Shown one piece after another: positions 25,400-32,911 of a stretch of DNA of 36,619 bases. Both the position numbers and the translations under genes were made by a program. Within the stretch, counting starts at the first letter, position 1. Every line of letters starts with the position of its first letter. Location of the stretch: contig NZ_MTAV01000126.1 in the NCBI RefSeq assembly GCF_002154695.1, forward strand, positions 1-36,619. Reading direction: 5' to 3'. The DNA comes from Nostoc sp. T09. Lineage in GTDB: Bacteria > Cyanobacteriota > Cyanobacteriia > Cyanobacteriales > Nostocaceae. Under the pieces are notes generated by a model. The model searched no databases and was not told the DNA's origin. It saw only the letters and a program-made list of their open reading frames with translations.

Positions 25400-26518
25400 T
25401 TACTCTAATGTTGTGTAAATATCCTCTAAGCCAGGATTGAGGTAGGGGCATTGTAATTTAATTTGCTGTTGGGCAAAATGCTTGCGAATTAATAGCATAC
25501 GGTTTTCTGTTGACTCGTTTCCTTGTTCCCATGCTTCTAGCAATCCATTGGTAACAATTTGACAGCGGTTTAATCCAAAACTTTCCTTGTCAGAAAACTT
25601 GTTGTTAGGTTCCTCTGCTAGAGCAAGTCCTGGTGCTAACAATTTTGTAAATAGAGGTACTTCTTCTCCAAAATAAGACTGATGCTCTGCATAAACTGAT
25701 TGCAGCACTGGCCAAAGGTTTGTATAGTAGCCTTTCTCGATGTAAAGTACTGCTGTGTCATAGCGATTATAGCCAGCAGGATTGTATAGCGCCTTAAAGG
25801 TAAAAGGAATAGGAATTTTGTTCAGTTGTTGTGTAAGGCTACCCATAACTGCCACTGCACCCTCAGGGCTTAAATTGAAGTAGACGCGTACTAGTTGGCG
25901 ATCGTGTCCTTTATATATAGAACTGTACTGCCCTGAATTACCAACTGCTATATAAAATCCGTTTTGTGTCAAATTAGAGGGCATTTTGATTGCTACCACA
26001 TCAGCAATAGTTGCATTAACTTGCTGAGGATGAAGATGGCGATCGCGTTCTATATATAAAGTTAATTCGCCGCTTTTTACCGCTAAAGTACCGTCGCTCT
26101 CTTCCCTCAGCACTTGCCAACCATCATCAAAATAGCCTTTACCACTGTTAGCTGAATGCAAGCGATCGTAAAAATCAACATCTACCCCTAAAAAGGTATT
26201 GTTCTCCAAATTATCGAGCATTGTTGTATCAATTTCTGCTGCATCGCGAACCAGAATATTTCGCAAAGCACCGTTATAGTAAATGTGGTAGAGAAAATTA
26301 GTTAAATTCGATTGCAAAATTTTGTACTGTAGTTGCAATGGTAATTGCTGAAAGCGGGTTACAATCTCATCTGGTAATTCTAAAAATTTGTAATCTGGAT
26401 GGCTAATACCAAAGTTAGATTGAATTTCAATCTTAGTAGCGATATCTTGCAGAATATCTAATAGTTGCTTTGTGGAAAAATTTAACGACTCCTGTGGAAG
26501 CGAATCTAGCAATTGCAT
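25400..26518 (-). CDS. HopA1-family protein, candidate phospho-Ser/Thr lyase of a RiPP dehydratase
   Basis: The 372-residue protein matches the HopA1 effector family as I recall it: FLYHIYYNGALRN, FLGVDVDFYDRLHSANSGKG, VRVYFNLSPEGAVAVMGSLT, and KALYNPAGYNRYDTAVLYIE near the middle. HopA1-like proteins are the proposed lyase partner in class V lanthipeptide systems (LxmY with kinase LxmK), removing phosphate from Ser/Thr to leave dehydro residues. ATG 26518, 22 bases after the kinase stop and preceded by AGGCAGG, is preferred to TTG 26581, which would overlap the kinase gene. It is co-oriented with the kinase and three peptide genes. No cyclase gene is near. The biochemical role here is inference from family and neighbours. 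Confidence 0.75.
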   Translation of the reverse strand: MQLLDSLPQESLNFSTKQLLDILQDIATKIEIQSNFGISHPDYKFLELPDEIVTRFQQLPLQLQYKILQSNLTNFLYHIYYNGALRNILVRDAAEIDTTMLDNLENNTFLGVDVDFYDRLHSANSGKGYFDDGWQVLREESDGTLAVKSGELTLYIERDRHLHPQQVNATIADVVAIKMPSNLTQNGFYIAVGNSGQYSSIYKGHDRQLVRVYFNLSPEGAVAVMGSLTQQLNKIPIPFTFKALYNPAGYNRYDTAVLYIEKGYYTNLWPVLQSVYAEHQSYFGEEVPLFTKLLAPGLALAEEPNNKFSDKESFGLNRCQIVTNGLLEAWEQGNESTENRMLLIRKHFAQQQIKLQCPYLNPGLEDIYTTLE

Positions 26519-26540
26519 AATTGCCTGCCTATAACTAAAA

Positions 26541-27716
26541 TTACTTAATTGCACGCAAAGCTGGGCGATGCGCAAGTTCAACGGCTGTTACACCAAATAC
26601 AGTTGGTATTGATTGTTCCGGACGACACAACAAACTTTTAGCAACTTGGAGCATACATATACCTTGATTCCCAAAGGTTTTATGGTGTTGTAGCGTTGCT
26701 ATAATCGTTAAAACCAAGCCTAAACCTGTAAATTGTACGACTCGCGACAAAAAATCAGAGCGTATTTTTAAAATTTCTGGGAAGTTCTTCAAATAAGCTT
26801 TCATCAAAGCCGCAATCGAAGGTTGAACCAATTCCAAAGGTGTTTTAGCGAGGCGTAATGTCTCTTCTAAACTAATAGTTTTACTAGTCATCAAACTCAG
26901 CAACCATGCTTGTAGGTAGCTAGCAATGAGCATTCCTAAATCGTAAGCTGGATCTCCCCAAGTACATTTTTCCCAATCAATCAGACGAACTATATTCTTA
27001 GCTGATGATGCCTGCGAAACTTTTTCCTCCCAATTATTCGCTAGTAAAATATTGTTCAGCTTTAGGTCATTATGGGTAAGACAAAAGCTTTCTATGGTGT
27101 CTATTAACTGTGCGATCGCCTGTCTTAAACTATCGTAGCGCTGATAAACTGCAAAAAATTTCAAAGCATCAGTAGAAAGTGCGCTAAATAGTTCTGGAGT
27201 TAAGCGATTTACACTCTGAACGAACTTTAAATCATTGTTAACAAATAAGCCTGATTTAAATAACTCTTCATATTGATAGTTATCTCTAGTTAAGGAATGA
27301 ATTAAAGCTAAATTTGCTCCAATACTAGCTGCTATCTTGGTGGGAAATATATTCTCCTTAGTGTAGAAATCTGCTAGATCGCGGTAGTCATTGAGATAAT
27401 TGAAAACAATGATTGCGTTTTCAGCATCAAAATAAATAGCCTCAGAGACAGAGAAACGGATGTGGCTTAATTGTGGAAATGTTTGTAACATTGATTGAAT
27501 TTGCCACTCTCTTAAAAACTCACCTGCTGTTTTTCCGTTACTGCTACGTCGCTCTTGCTTAATTAGGAGTTGTCTTCCCTCTGGTAAAGTAAGCAATAAG
27601 TTGAAATTTTTGGCAGGTTTTATCTCAATTTTGCTCATACTTTTATCATCATGAGTACAGATATCTCTATCAATCAGGTACTCAAACAGATTTTGAGGAC
27701 TTAATAAAAGTTCCAT
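26541..27716 (-). CDS. APH-like kinase, candidate Ser/Thr kinase of a RiPP dehydratase
   Basis: The 391-residue protein has the aminoglycoside-phosphotransferase fold. A possible ATP lysine is K53 in LLIKQERR; the Brenner motif is THNDLKLNNILL with D217 and N222; and the metal aspartate is D247 in RLIDWEKCTWGDPAYDLGM. A mostly helical C-terminal part follows (about 265-391). The active-site motifs look intact. Alone it could be an antibiotic or small-molecule kinase. Directly upstream of a HopA1-family gene and beside double-glycine peptides, it matches the kinase half of the split dehydratase of class V lanthipeptides and thioamitides. The pairing is established for those families; its action on these peptides is inferred. 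Confidence 0.78.
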   Translation of the reverse strand: MELLLSPQNLFEYLIDRDICTHDDKSMSKIEIKPAKNFNLLLTLPEGRQLLIKQERRSSNGKTAGEFLREWQIQSMLQTFPQLSHIRFSVSEAIYFDAENAIIVFNYLNDYRDLADFYTKENIFPTKIAASIGANLALIHSLTRDNYQYEELFKSGLFVNNDLKFVQSVNRLTPELFSALSTDALKFFAVYQRYDSLRQAIAQLIDTIESFCLTHNDLKLNNILLANNWEEKVSQASSAKNIVRLIDWEKCTWGDPAYDLGMLIASYLQAWLLSLMTSKTISLEETLRLAKTPLELVQPSIAALMKAYLKNFPEILKIRSDFLSRVVQFTGLGLVLTIIATLQHHKTFGNQGICMLQVAKSLLCRPEQSIPTVFGVTAVELAHRPALRAIK

Positions 27717-28017
27717 AGGTTTGGTAATTACATAATTTTACAAAAATAGTTTTTGTTTGATTGAATAAATATTCACTTAATTTAACTCATATTTGATTTT
27801 TGAAATAAAACGTAGTTCATGCCAAATACAACCTGATAATTAGACTCTTCCAAATATCAAATTTGATTGTTATATTAGCTGTTAAACTATGTTCAGACTT
27901 TTTTGTTAATAGATATAAGAAAACCTGTTATCGGTTAGATAGTTAAATATTTTTCTAAAAATAACTAATAAACAAACCGATACAGGTAGCGTGTTCTTTT
28001 ACAAGTCAAACCTTAAA
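27717..28017. other. A/T-rich intergenic stretch before the kinase gene
   Basis: About 300 bases, strongly A/T-rich, hold no gene I can support. The start codon at 27716 is preceded only by A/T-rich sequence without a strong ribosome binding site. It may contain the promoter of the kinase-HopA1 pair. Confidence 0.4.
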
Positions 28018-28290
28018 TTATAAAGGAGTTGTAGGAGGATACGTCCCAATCTGACGTTGTTGAGGTGCGAGAAACAGCTGAACTAGGGACACAATATTAT
28101 AAATTGCAAATCCCACTAACGCATACTCCAAAACCTTAACACCCAAGTTAAGAAATTCATTGAAATTATAGCCTTCACCTCCATGTACAGACATGGAATC
28201 TATTTCAGTTAAATCATCAAGGAAACTTTCGGAGTTTTCTAGCTTCCTAGAGTTAGAATGGTGCAAATCAAAGATTACGATCCTAGTCAT
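28018..28290 (-). CDS. Double-glycine-leader peptide B (candidate RiPP precursor)
   Basis: A 90-residue peptide. The leader ends ESFLDDLTEIDSMSVHGG (GG 37-38), the C39-type cleavage motif. The predicted core of 52 residues is EGYNFNEFLNLGVKVLEYAL, then a hydrophobic stretch VGFAIYNIVSLVQLF and a tail LAPQQRQIGTYPPTTPL. It has no cysteine; Ser/Thr available for dehydration are S68, T83, T87 and T88. It is exactly the same length as the next peptide (28422) and about 42 of 90 residues match without gaps, but the last 17 differ almost completely. Only a weak ribosome binding site precedes ATG 28290. Substrate status for the exporter is strongly suggested; modification by the kinase/HopA1 pair is inference. 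Confidence 0.8.
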   Translation of the reverse strand: MTRIVIFDLHHSNSRKLENSESFLDDLTEIDSMSVHGGEGYNFNEFLNLGVKVLEYALVGFAIYNIVSLVQLFLAPQQRQIGTYPPTTPL

Positions 28291-28321
28291 TGTCTGTATT
28301 TGAACTCATTATTAGTTTGGG

Positions 28322-28357
28322 TAGCAGAATAAAGTTTTAAATTACTTTATTCTGCTA
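28322..28357. other. 14-bp perfect hairpin between the two precursor genes
   Basis: TAGCAGAATAAAGT 28322-28335 and ACTTTATTCTGCTA 28344-28357 are exact complements around an 8-base loop. No T-run follows on the minus strand, so it looks more like a processing or stability element than a plain terminator. It could set the ratio of the two peptides. Confidence 0.55.
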
Positions 28358-28421
28358 TCTAATCATCCTTCTCAGAATTTAACTTTTGTTTACCTAATAC
28401 TAGGTAATAACTGGCTAGATA

Positions 28422-28694
28422 CTAGAGGGTAATACTGGTACCGCCACCACCATTATTGCCACCACCAGTAGTGCTAAAGGATTTAACTAAAGACACAATG
28501 TTAGTGATTCCAAATCCAACTAAGCCGTACTCAAGAACCTTATAACCCAAGTCAGAAAATTCTGGGAAATATGCACCTTCACCACCATGTACAGCTGTGG
28601 TGTCCACATCGGTTAGATCGTTGAGAAAGCTTTCAGAATCTTGGAATAATTCAGCACCAGCAAGATTTAGTTCAGAAACTTTGATATTAGCCAT
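28422..28694 (-). CDS. Double-glycine-leader peptide A (candidate RiPP precursor)
   Basis: A 90-residue peptide with leader ending ESFLNDLTDVDTTAVHGG (GG 37-38). The core of 52 residues starts EGAYFPEFSDLGYKVLEYGL, continues with hydrophobic VGFGITNIVSLVKSF and ends in a Gly/Ser/Thr tail STTGGGNNGGGGTSITL. It has no cysteine. Nine Ser/Thr lie in the core, six of them in the last 17 residues (74-90), which makes the tail the best target for dehydration. ATG 28694 has AGGAG eight bases upstream, a stronger site than its paralogue at 28018, so it is probably the better expressed of the two. The conserved hydrophobic helix would suit a membrane-active peptide. Confidence 0.82.
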   Translation of the reverse strand: MANIKVSELNLAGAELFQDSESFLNDLTDVDTTAVHGGEGAYFPEFSDLGYKVLEYGLVGFGITNIVSLVKSFSTTGGGNNGGGGTSITL

Positions 28695-29125
28695 GATAGT
28701 TTCTCCTGGGAAATTGGAAGAAGGTTTATTAGCGTGTAAGATTAATCTTTAATTTCTTAACCTTACACTTGCTATTTTTAGCTATCAAAATTCAAAAATC
28801 AAGGCAATTATCTGGTTTGCATAGACACAAAAAGAACAGTTATGTCTTTTCTAAAATAAAAAATTTAATAGATATATCTTTAGTTAAATATCCTTAAAGA
28901 TTTTGCAGCGTTAGCGTAGCTTACCGTAGGTATCGGTCACAAACAACCGGGACTGGAGCAACTCTTGCCTGCTAGTGACTCGACGCTGAAAGAGAAAGAG
29001 CTAGTAGGGACATTAAATTACATTTGTACACAACGAACCCGACTTGCTTCGAGAGGTGCCTGTTCGGGATAAGAGCCGAGGCGCTCGCATTTAAATATTG
29101 ACGACTAAAAATAATTACTTTCAAT

Positions 29126-29153
29126 AAAAAAAGCAAGTTACTAAATAGCTTGC
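29126..29153 (-). terminator. Rho-independent terminator for the third peptide gene
   Basis: On the minus strand GCAAG (29153-29149) and CTTGC (29137-29133) form a stem, followed directly by seven T residues (29132-29126). Confidence 0.55.
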
Positions 29154-29205
29154 CTGATAGGATAGATAATATTTCTCAATATTTTTAGTTCACAAACATT
29201 AAATA

Positions 29206-29239
29206 CATCGTGCTAGCTTTAATTAGCCAAAGCACGATG
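29206..29239 (-). terminator. Hairpin after the third peptide gene
   Basis: CATCGTGCT 29206-29214 and AGCACGATG 29231-29239 are perfect 9-base arms. It lies 32 bases past the stop of the peptide gene at 29271 and upstream of the T-run terminator, so the two may act together. Confidence 0.5.
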
Positions 29240-29270
29240 ATTGAGTAGCACATTTATTTCCCAAAACTGA

Positions 29271-29483
29271 CTAAAAGAATTTAATGGTTATGGGATTTTT
29301 CTCTGGATCTCTGTTTGGGTCTTGAAGAGCTTGTATCAATTGGAATAATTTTATATCCCTCTGAGTCCAGTTGATTTTAACCTGTACCCCCCCAATTACA
29401 TTACTCATTTCTCTAGGCGTTAGCTCATCAAGAGAATTTAGGTTTTCCGTAGGATGAAGGTCTGGAATGGTTATACTCGCCAT
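29271..29483 (-). CDS. Double-glycine-leader peptide C, unrelated core
   Basis: A 70-residue peptide with a typical bacteriocin-type leader, LDELTPREMSNVIGG (GG 31-32), but a leader and core unlike peptides A and B. The predicted 38-residue core is polar: VQVKINWTQRDIKLFQLIQA followed by LQDPNRDPEKNPITIKFF. It has only two threonines, no Ser after the GG and no Cys, so it is a poor dehydratase substrate. It may be exported unmodified or act as a partner or signal. GGAGG precedes ATG 29483 with about 10 bases between. Two hairpins follow the stop codon, so it is probably transcribed alone. Confidence 0.75.
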   Translation of the reverse strand: MASITIPDLHPTENLNSLDELTPREMSNVIGGVQVKINWTQRDIKLFQLIQALQDPNRDPEKNPITIKFF

Positions 29484-29610
29484 TTGCTACAATCCTCCAC
29501 AATTTATGCAAAATACTACTCTTATGGTTTGCGATCGCACTCATAAATTCAAGTTTTCAATCCAATTTTTATAGACAATACTGGTAAAGTTTTGTCCGCG
29601 AAACTTATGA
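29484..29610. other. Upstream region of peptide C
   Basis: It contains the ribosome binding site of peptide C and one HIP1 octamer (about 29530). Nothing else is recognised. Confidence 0.3.
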
Positions 29611-29882
29611 GGATTTCAAAGTTGTATCTTTAGTTACTATAAGTTACGTAGATGAAAGCCAGCGCCTGGCTTATTCTTATATGTATGCAGCTAAAAGTAT
29701 GGAAGTTCAACCTTCATCTAGCACTGTTGTGAAAGATAGCGTTTTGGGTGTACGTGCAGGTTACCGCTAATATGAGAGTTTTAGGGTACACGAATCAAAG
29801 TGAAGCTACTGTACTTGAGGCGTTAGGAGCCAGTGTCTTTCACTCTATGTTTCAATTGCCTTGTTTACTGTCACAGCATTAG
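29611..29882 (+). pseudogene. Decayed HAD-IA hydrolase remnant
   Basis: Translated pieces in shifting frames reassemble the C-terminal part of a HAD-IA phosphatase. They are IFSYYKLRR, a stop, then KPAPGLFLY (29656-29682), then AAKSMEVQPS and VVKDSVLGVRAG (29687-29759), then ANMRVLGYTNQSEATVLEAL and FHSMFQLPCLL to TAG at 29882. Visible damage is TGA at 29653, a 4-base tandem duplication (TATGTATG, 29680-29687) and a 2-base loss near 29761-29766. The N-terminal half with the DxDx catalytic motif is missing. The conserved VxDSxxGVxAG motif makes the family call firm; the original substrate is unknown. Confidence 0.75.
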
Positions 29883-29972
29883 TTTGGGTATTGGGTATGA
29901 AAGACAAGCGATCGCATAGCTCAGTGGCAAAGAGAACAGAAGAATTTTGACGTTTACATAAGGAGTAATCTG

Positions 29973-30566
29973 ATGTCAGACTCACCTACAAACAGAAAGG
30001 CTGCAACTTATACTCGTATGGCAGATGGAACACAAGAAGACTATCTGCTGTTGCGAGAACACTCTCAGCCTTTGTTGAATCAGGTTGGCGATCGCGCCTT
30101 GACACTTTTAGTCGGGTTGCAAGAAAGTTACCCTGGAAATCTCATTGATCGCTATCAACATTCCCTACAAACAGCAACACGAGCTTTTCGGGATGAGGCG
30201 GAAGAAGAAGTTGTAGTAGCTGCACTGCTCCATGATATTGGGGATTTACTAGCACCGGTAAATCATGCCGAACTAGCAGCCGCTATCCTCAAACCCTATG
30301 TCAGTCCCAGTACTCATTGGATGATTGAACATCATGGGATTTTTCAAGGGTATTACTTTTGGCATCACCTAGGAGGCGATCGCTATGCGCGGGAGCAGTT
30401 TCGCGGTCATCCTTATTTTGAGCGTACCGCTGAGTTCTGCCACAACTGGGATCAAGAATCCTTCGATCCAAACTATGATACTTTGCCGTTGACGTTCTTT
30501 GAGCCGATGGTTCGCCGAATCTTTGCTCGCCAACCTTGGGGTGAGCAGACAAAACAGGAATCTTGA
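29973..30566 (+). CDS. HD-domain protein resembling MIOX/PhnZ-type di-iron oxygenases
   Basis: The 197-residue protein has an HD-type metal site: H63 (RYQHSLQTA), H87-D88 (LLHDIGD), H98 (VNHAELAA), H120/H121 (IEHHGIFQGYYFWHH) and a late aspartate, D160, in FCHNWDQESFD. The spacing and the closing NWDxxxFDPxY motif are those of the HD oxygenase branch (inositol oxygenase, PhnZ) rather than nucleotide phosphohydrolases. That branch cleaves C-P or C-C bonds with a mixed-valence di-iron centre. The substrate is unknown. AAGGAG precedes the ATG at normal distance. The gene lies just after a HAD-phosphatase remnant, which could have been a former partner. Confidence 0.72.
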   Translation: MSDSPTNRKAATYTRMADGTQEDYLLLREHSQPLLNQVGDRALTLLVGLQESYPGNLIDRYQHSLQTATRAFRDEAEEEVVVAALLHDIGDLLAPVNHAELAAAILKPYVSPSTHWMIEHHGIFQGYYFWHHLGGDRYAREQFRGHPYFERTAEFCHNWDQESFDPNYDTLPLTFFEPMVRRIFARQPWGEQTKQES

Positions 30567-30570
30567 CGAA

Positions 30571-30720
30571 CCGCCTTCTCTGCGAGAGGCTTCCGCCAAC
30601 GCGCAGCGTCTCGCAGAGAAGACGCAGTGAGACAGCGCTGCGGGAGGATTTCCCTCCGCAGGCGACTGGCGTTAGCGCAGCGTTAGCGACGAAGGAGCGT
30701 CACCCGAAGGGAGGACACAG
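30571..30720. repeat. Short palindromic repeat cluster
   Basis: TTCTCTGCGAGA 30576-30587 and TCTCGCAGAGAA 30609-30620 form a 12-bp perfect inverted repeat around GGCTTCCGCCAACGCG. Related pieces follow (GCGTTAGCGCAGCGTTAGCG, CCCGAAGGGAGG). The left half matches the 51-bp insert in the toxin gene at 11432-11482. Confidence 0.65.
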
Positions 30721-30765
30721 AGGAAGAGAGGCGAAAAAGTTTATTTTTCCTAATCTCCGCGTCTG

Positions 30766-32517
30766 TTAACTCAGTCCCAATTGCTGTTTCAATCCTGCTG
30801 GCACATTTACGGCTTTCTCTAATCCCCTAACAGTTTCCCATTGCTGCTTTTCACCCCAAGTCATTTGTTCTAGGTTGGCTTCTGTAACATCAGCATTGCT
30901 CAAAATGGCATAGCTGAGGTTGGTGTGGCTGAGATCCGCACCATTGAGCAGCGCACCACTCAGGTTACTACCACTGAGGTTGGCTTTGTTGAGGTTGGCA
31001 TAGCTGAGGTCGGTGCCAAAGAGCATAGTATCGCTGAGGTCGGCACCGCTGAGGTCAGCTTCACTGAGCATCACTCCACTAAGATCCGCATCGTTAAGAA
31101 CCACCCCACTCAAATCTACACCGCTGAGGTCAGCCCCTAAGAACATAGCGCCGTTGAGTTTGGCATAGTTGAGCTTGGCTCCGTTGAGTTTGGCATAGCT
31201 GAGGTCGGCGGCGACCAGAATAGCGTCGCTAAGGTTAGTACTGAAAAGAATTGTGTCGCTGAGGTTGGTGCCGTTAAGAATAGCACGACTTAGATCGGCA
31301 CCACTGAGGTCAGCACGGCAGAGGTCGGCATGGCTCAGATTAATGCCACTGAGTTTGGCTTCGCTGAGGTTGGCACCGAAAAGAATAGCGTGGCTGAGGT
31401 CAGCACCGTTGAGGTTAGCATCTTTGAGATTAGTGTTGCTGAGATCGGCACTGCTGAGGTTGGCATTTTTGAGATTGGTGCTGCTCAGGTCGGCACTGCT
31501 GAAGTTAGCACGGCTCAGGTCGGCGCAGTTGAGGTTAGCACCGCAGAGGTTAGCACTGCTGAGGTCGGCGCGGCTGAGGTTGGCATTTTTGAAGTTTGCA
31601 CCACTGAGGTTGGCATCTCCAAAGTTTGCACCACTAAGATCCGCATGACTAAAGTTAGCTCCTATAAGGTTGGCATCTCCTAGGTAAGCATTGCTGAGGT
31701 TAGCACCGCTAAAGTTAGCACCTGTTAAGTTGGCGTTGCCTAAGTAAGCGCCCCGAAAGTTGCCACCTTTCAAGAATTCTCCGACGATGCTACTAAAATT
31801 ACCAATTTCAATGGCATCGCTATAATTCATGATGCGCAGTAGTTGAGATGTGAAAAAACTTTCTGTATCCGGTTGACTTGATGGATAAAAGGTGATTAGC
31901 TGCTGAAGTTCAGCTCGTCCTTGAGCATAGCGATGTAACTCCAAAAGTAAAATTAGTACATTCAGCCCTGTATATATATCTACTTGTCTCAGTCCGATGG
32001 TTATATTTTGTGCTAACATACTTAGCATTTTTTTCTGAGGCAAGTTATGACCAGGTGCAGCATCAAGAAATTCACTCTGACACCAGCGGCGATAAAATTC
32101 CTCTAGACGTTGGAACAGAAGCAGTGGATGAAATTTTTTTCCAGTAGTCAGTAAATTCATTACTTGTTCAACTATGTCTGGTGTCAAGGCTGCATGACCC
32201 AGTACATCGTAAACTTCTTCATAAAATTGGTGATACCTTGCAGCTTCTTGCGGTTGCGCGTTTGGTATCTGTTCTGTAATATCTGGCAAGCTATTACCTG
32301 GTTTTCCCCATTTCTCTAAACTTTTTTGGAGTCTTTGGGATAACGAAGAGTCTTGTAAATTATCTTGAAAAAATTTAAAGTTTTTATCTAAATCTAGAGT
32401 AGGTTTTCCCCCAGGGGAAACAGTTTTGACTTCCAGAGACTTTTTTTGTGTATCTGGTAACTTTGAACCCTTTACGTAATTGCTTAAACGTTGCCAAATT
32501 TGCGACAAATATGACAT
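30766..32517 (-). CDS. Large pentapeptide-repeat protein with helical N-terminal domain
   Basis: The 583-residue protein has a non-repeat, mostly helical N-terminal region (about 1-245; YHQFYEEVYDVLGHAALTP, LLLFQRLEEFYRRWC). About 60 tandem A(D/N)LSX pentapeptides follow at about 250-555 (ANLSGANFSGANLSNAYLG). A short tail ends it (WGEKQQWETVRGLEKAVNVP). The repeats fold as a right-handed quadrilateral beta-helix. No signal or membrane segment is seen, so it is probably cytoplasmic. Pentapeptide proteins are common in cyanobacteria and mostly without known function; DNA-mimic roles (gyrase protection) apply only to some. The repetitive DNA also creates long but meaningless open frames on the opposite strand. 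Confidence 0.9.
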   Translation of the reverse strand: MSYLSQIWQRLSNYVKGSKLPDTQKKSLEVKTVSPGGKPTLDLDKNFKFFQDNLQDSSLSQRLQKSLEKWGKPGNSLPDITEQIPNAQPQEAARYHQFYEEVYDVLGHAALTPDIVEQVMNLLTTGKKFHPLLLFQRLEEFYRRWCQSEFLDAAPGHNLPQKKMLSMLAQNITIGLRQVDIYTGLNVLILLLELHRYAQGRAELQQLITFYPSSQPDTESFFTSQLLRIMNYSDAIEIGNFSSIVGEFLKGGNFRGAYLGNANLTGANFSGANLSNAYLGDANLIGANFSHADLSGANFGDANLSGANFKNANLSRADLSSANLCGANLNCADLSRANFSSADLSSTNLKNANLSSADLSNTNLKDANLNGADLSHAILFGANLSEAKLSGINLSHADLCRADLSGADLSRAILNGTNLSDTILFSTNLSDAILVAADLSYAKLNGAKLNYAKLNGAMFLGADLSGVDLSGVVLNDADLSGVMLSEADLSGADLSDTMLFGTDLSYANLNKANLSGSNLSGALLNGADLSHTNLSYAILSNADVTEANLEQMTWGEKQQWETVRGLEKAVNVPAGLKQQLGLS

Positions 32518-32581
32518 TTTGTATCTTGTATTACTATTTAATTACTGATGTATTAGAGATGATCTCAAGGTTTTTATCGAT

Positions 32582-32911
32582 TCAGATGCTTCTCATCTCA
32601 AAGATGTGCCTGTATAATTTGGAACTATTAAAGTCTAATCCTGTCTCAGTAGGAGCTAACTTATAGGAGCCTGACAATTTTTCTCCGTATAAATCGAAAT
32701 TGGTAGCTTGAGAAGTGATGCATTTTGCAGTAATCTCATTGATTTGTCCGAAATTGTTATACTTTCTTCCCAGCAAGTTTACTAGTTTGAGGTAAAAATA
32801 ATACGTACTCTTTGCTACAGATACAATTGTTAGCAAAAATCCTACAGTAAAACTGTGCAATCGGATTGAAAAATAGTAATGATAACTTAATCGAAAAGTT
32901 TGCTGCTGCAT
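32582..32911 (-). CDS. Possible small hypothetical protein
   Basis: An open frame of 109 codons starting MQQQTFRLSYHYYFS with one hydrophobic segment at about 20-45. I recognise no family, no strong ribosome binding site is seen, and the composition (A/T-rich, many Tyr/Phe) could be that of non-coding DNA. It lies between two divergent genes, in the region expected to hold their promoters. Not certain to be real. Confidence 0.25.
   Translation of the reverse strand: MQQQTFRLSYHYYFSIRLHSFTVGFLLTIVSVAKSTYYFYLKLVNLLGRKYNNFGQINEITAKCITSQATNFDLYGEKLSGSYKLAPTETGLDFNSSKLYRHIFEMRSI

Larger units (their letters stand above)
28695..29270. other. Intergenic stretch with terminators and an unexplained block
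   Basis: 28695-28900 is A/T-rich and probably holds the promoter for peptide A. 28905-29095 is more G/C-rich and contains repeat-like pieces (GCGTTAGCGTAGC, CTTCGAGAGG, GAGCCGAGGCGCTCGC). An open plus-strand frame at about 28933-29070 lacks a start and family likeness, so I do not call it. Two hairpins near 29126-29239 are listed separately. Confidence 0.4.

Noticed and set aside
25400-29483. Classic lanthipeptide locus
   Set aside because: No LanM, LanB or LanC protein and no Cys in any predicted core, so thioether rings are not supported.
29928-29940. tRNA-like fragment (ATAGCTCAGTGGC)
   Set aside because: It resembles a D-arm only; no acceptor stem, anticodon arm or T-loop can be built around it.
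31253-31683. Plus-strand open frames opposite the large pentapeptide gene
   Set aside because: They are low-complexity shadows (Leu/Arg/Ser or Glu/Val/Gly repeats) created by the 15-base periodicity of the pentapeptide gene.
30900-31760. CRISPR-like regular repeats
   Set aside because: The periodicity is 15 bases and in frame with pentapeptide codons. There are no unique spacers of 30-40 bases and no cas genes.
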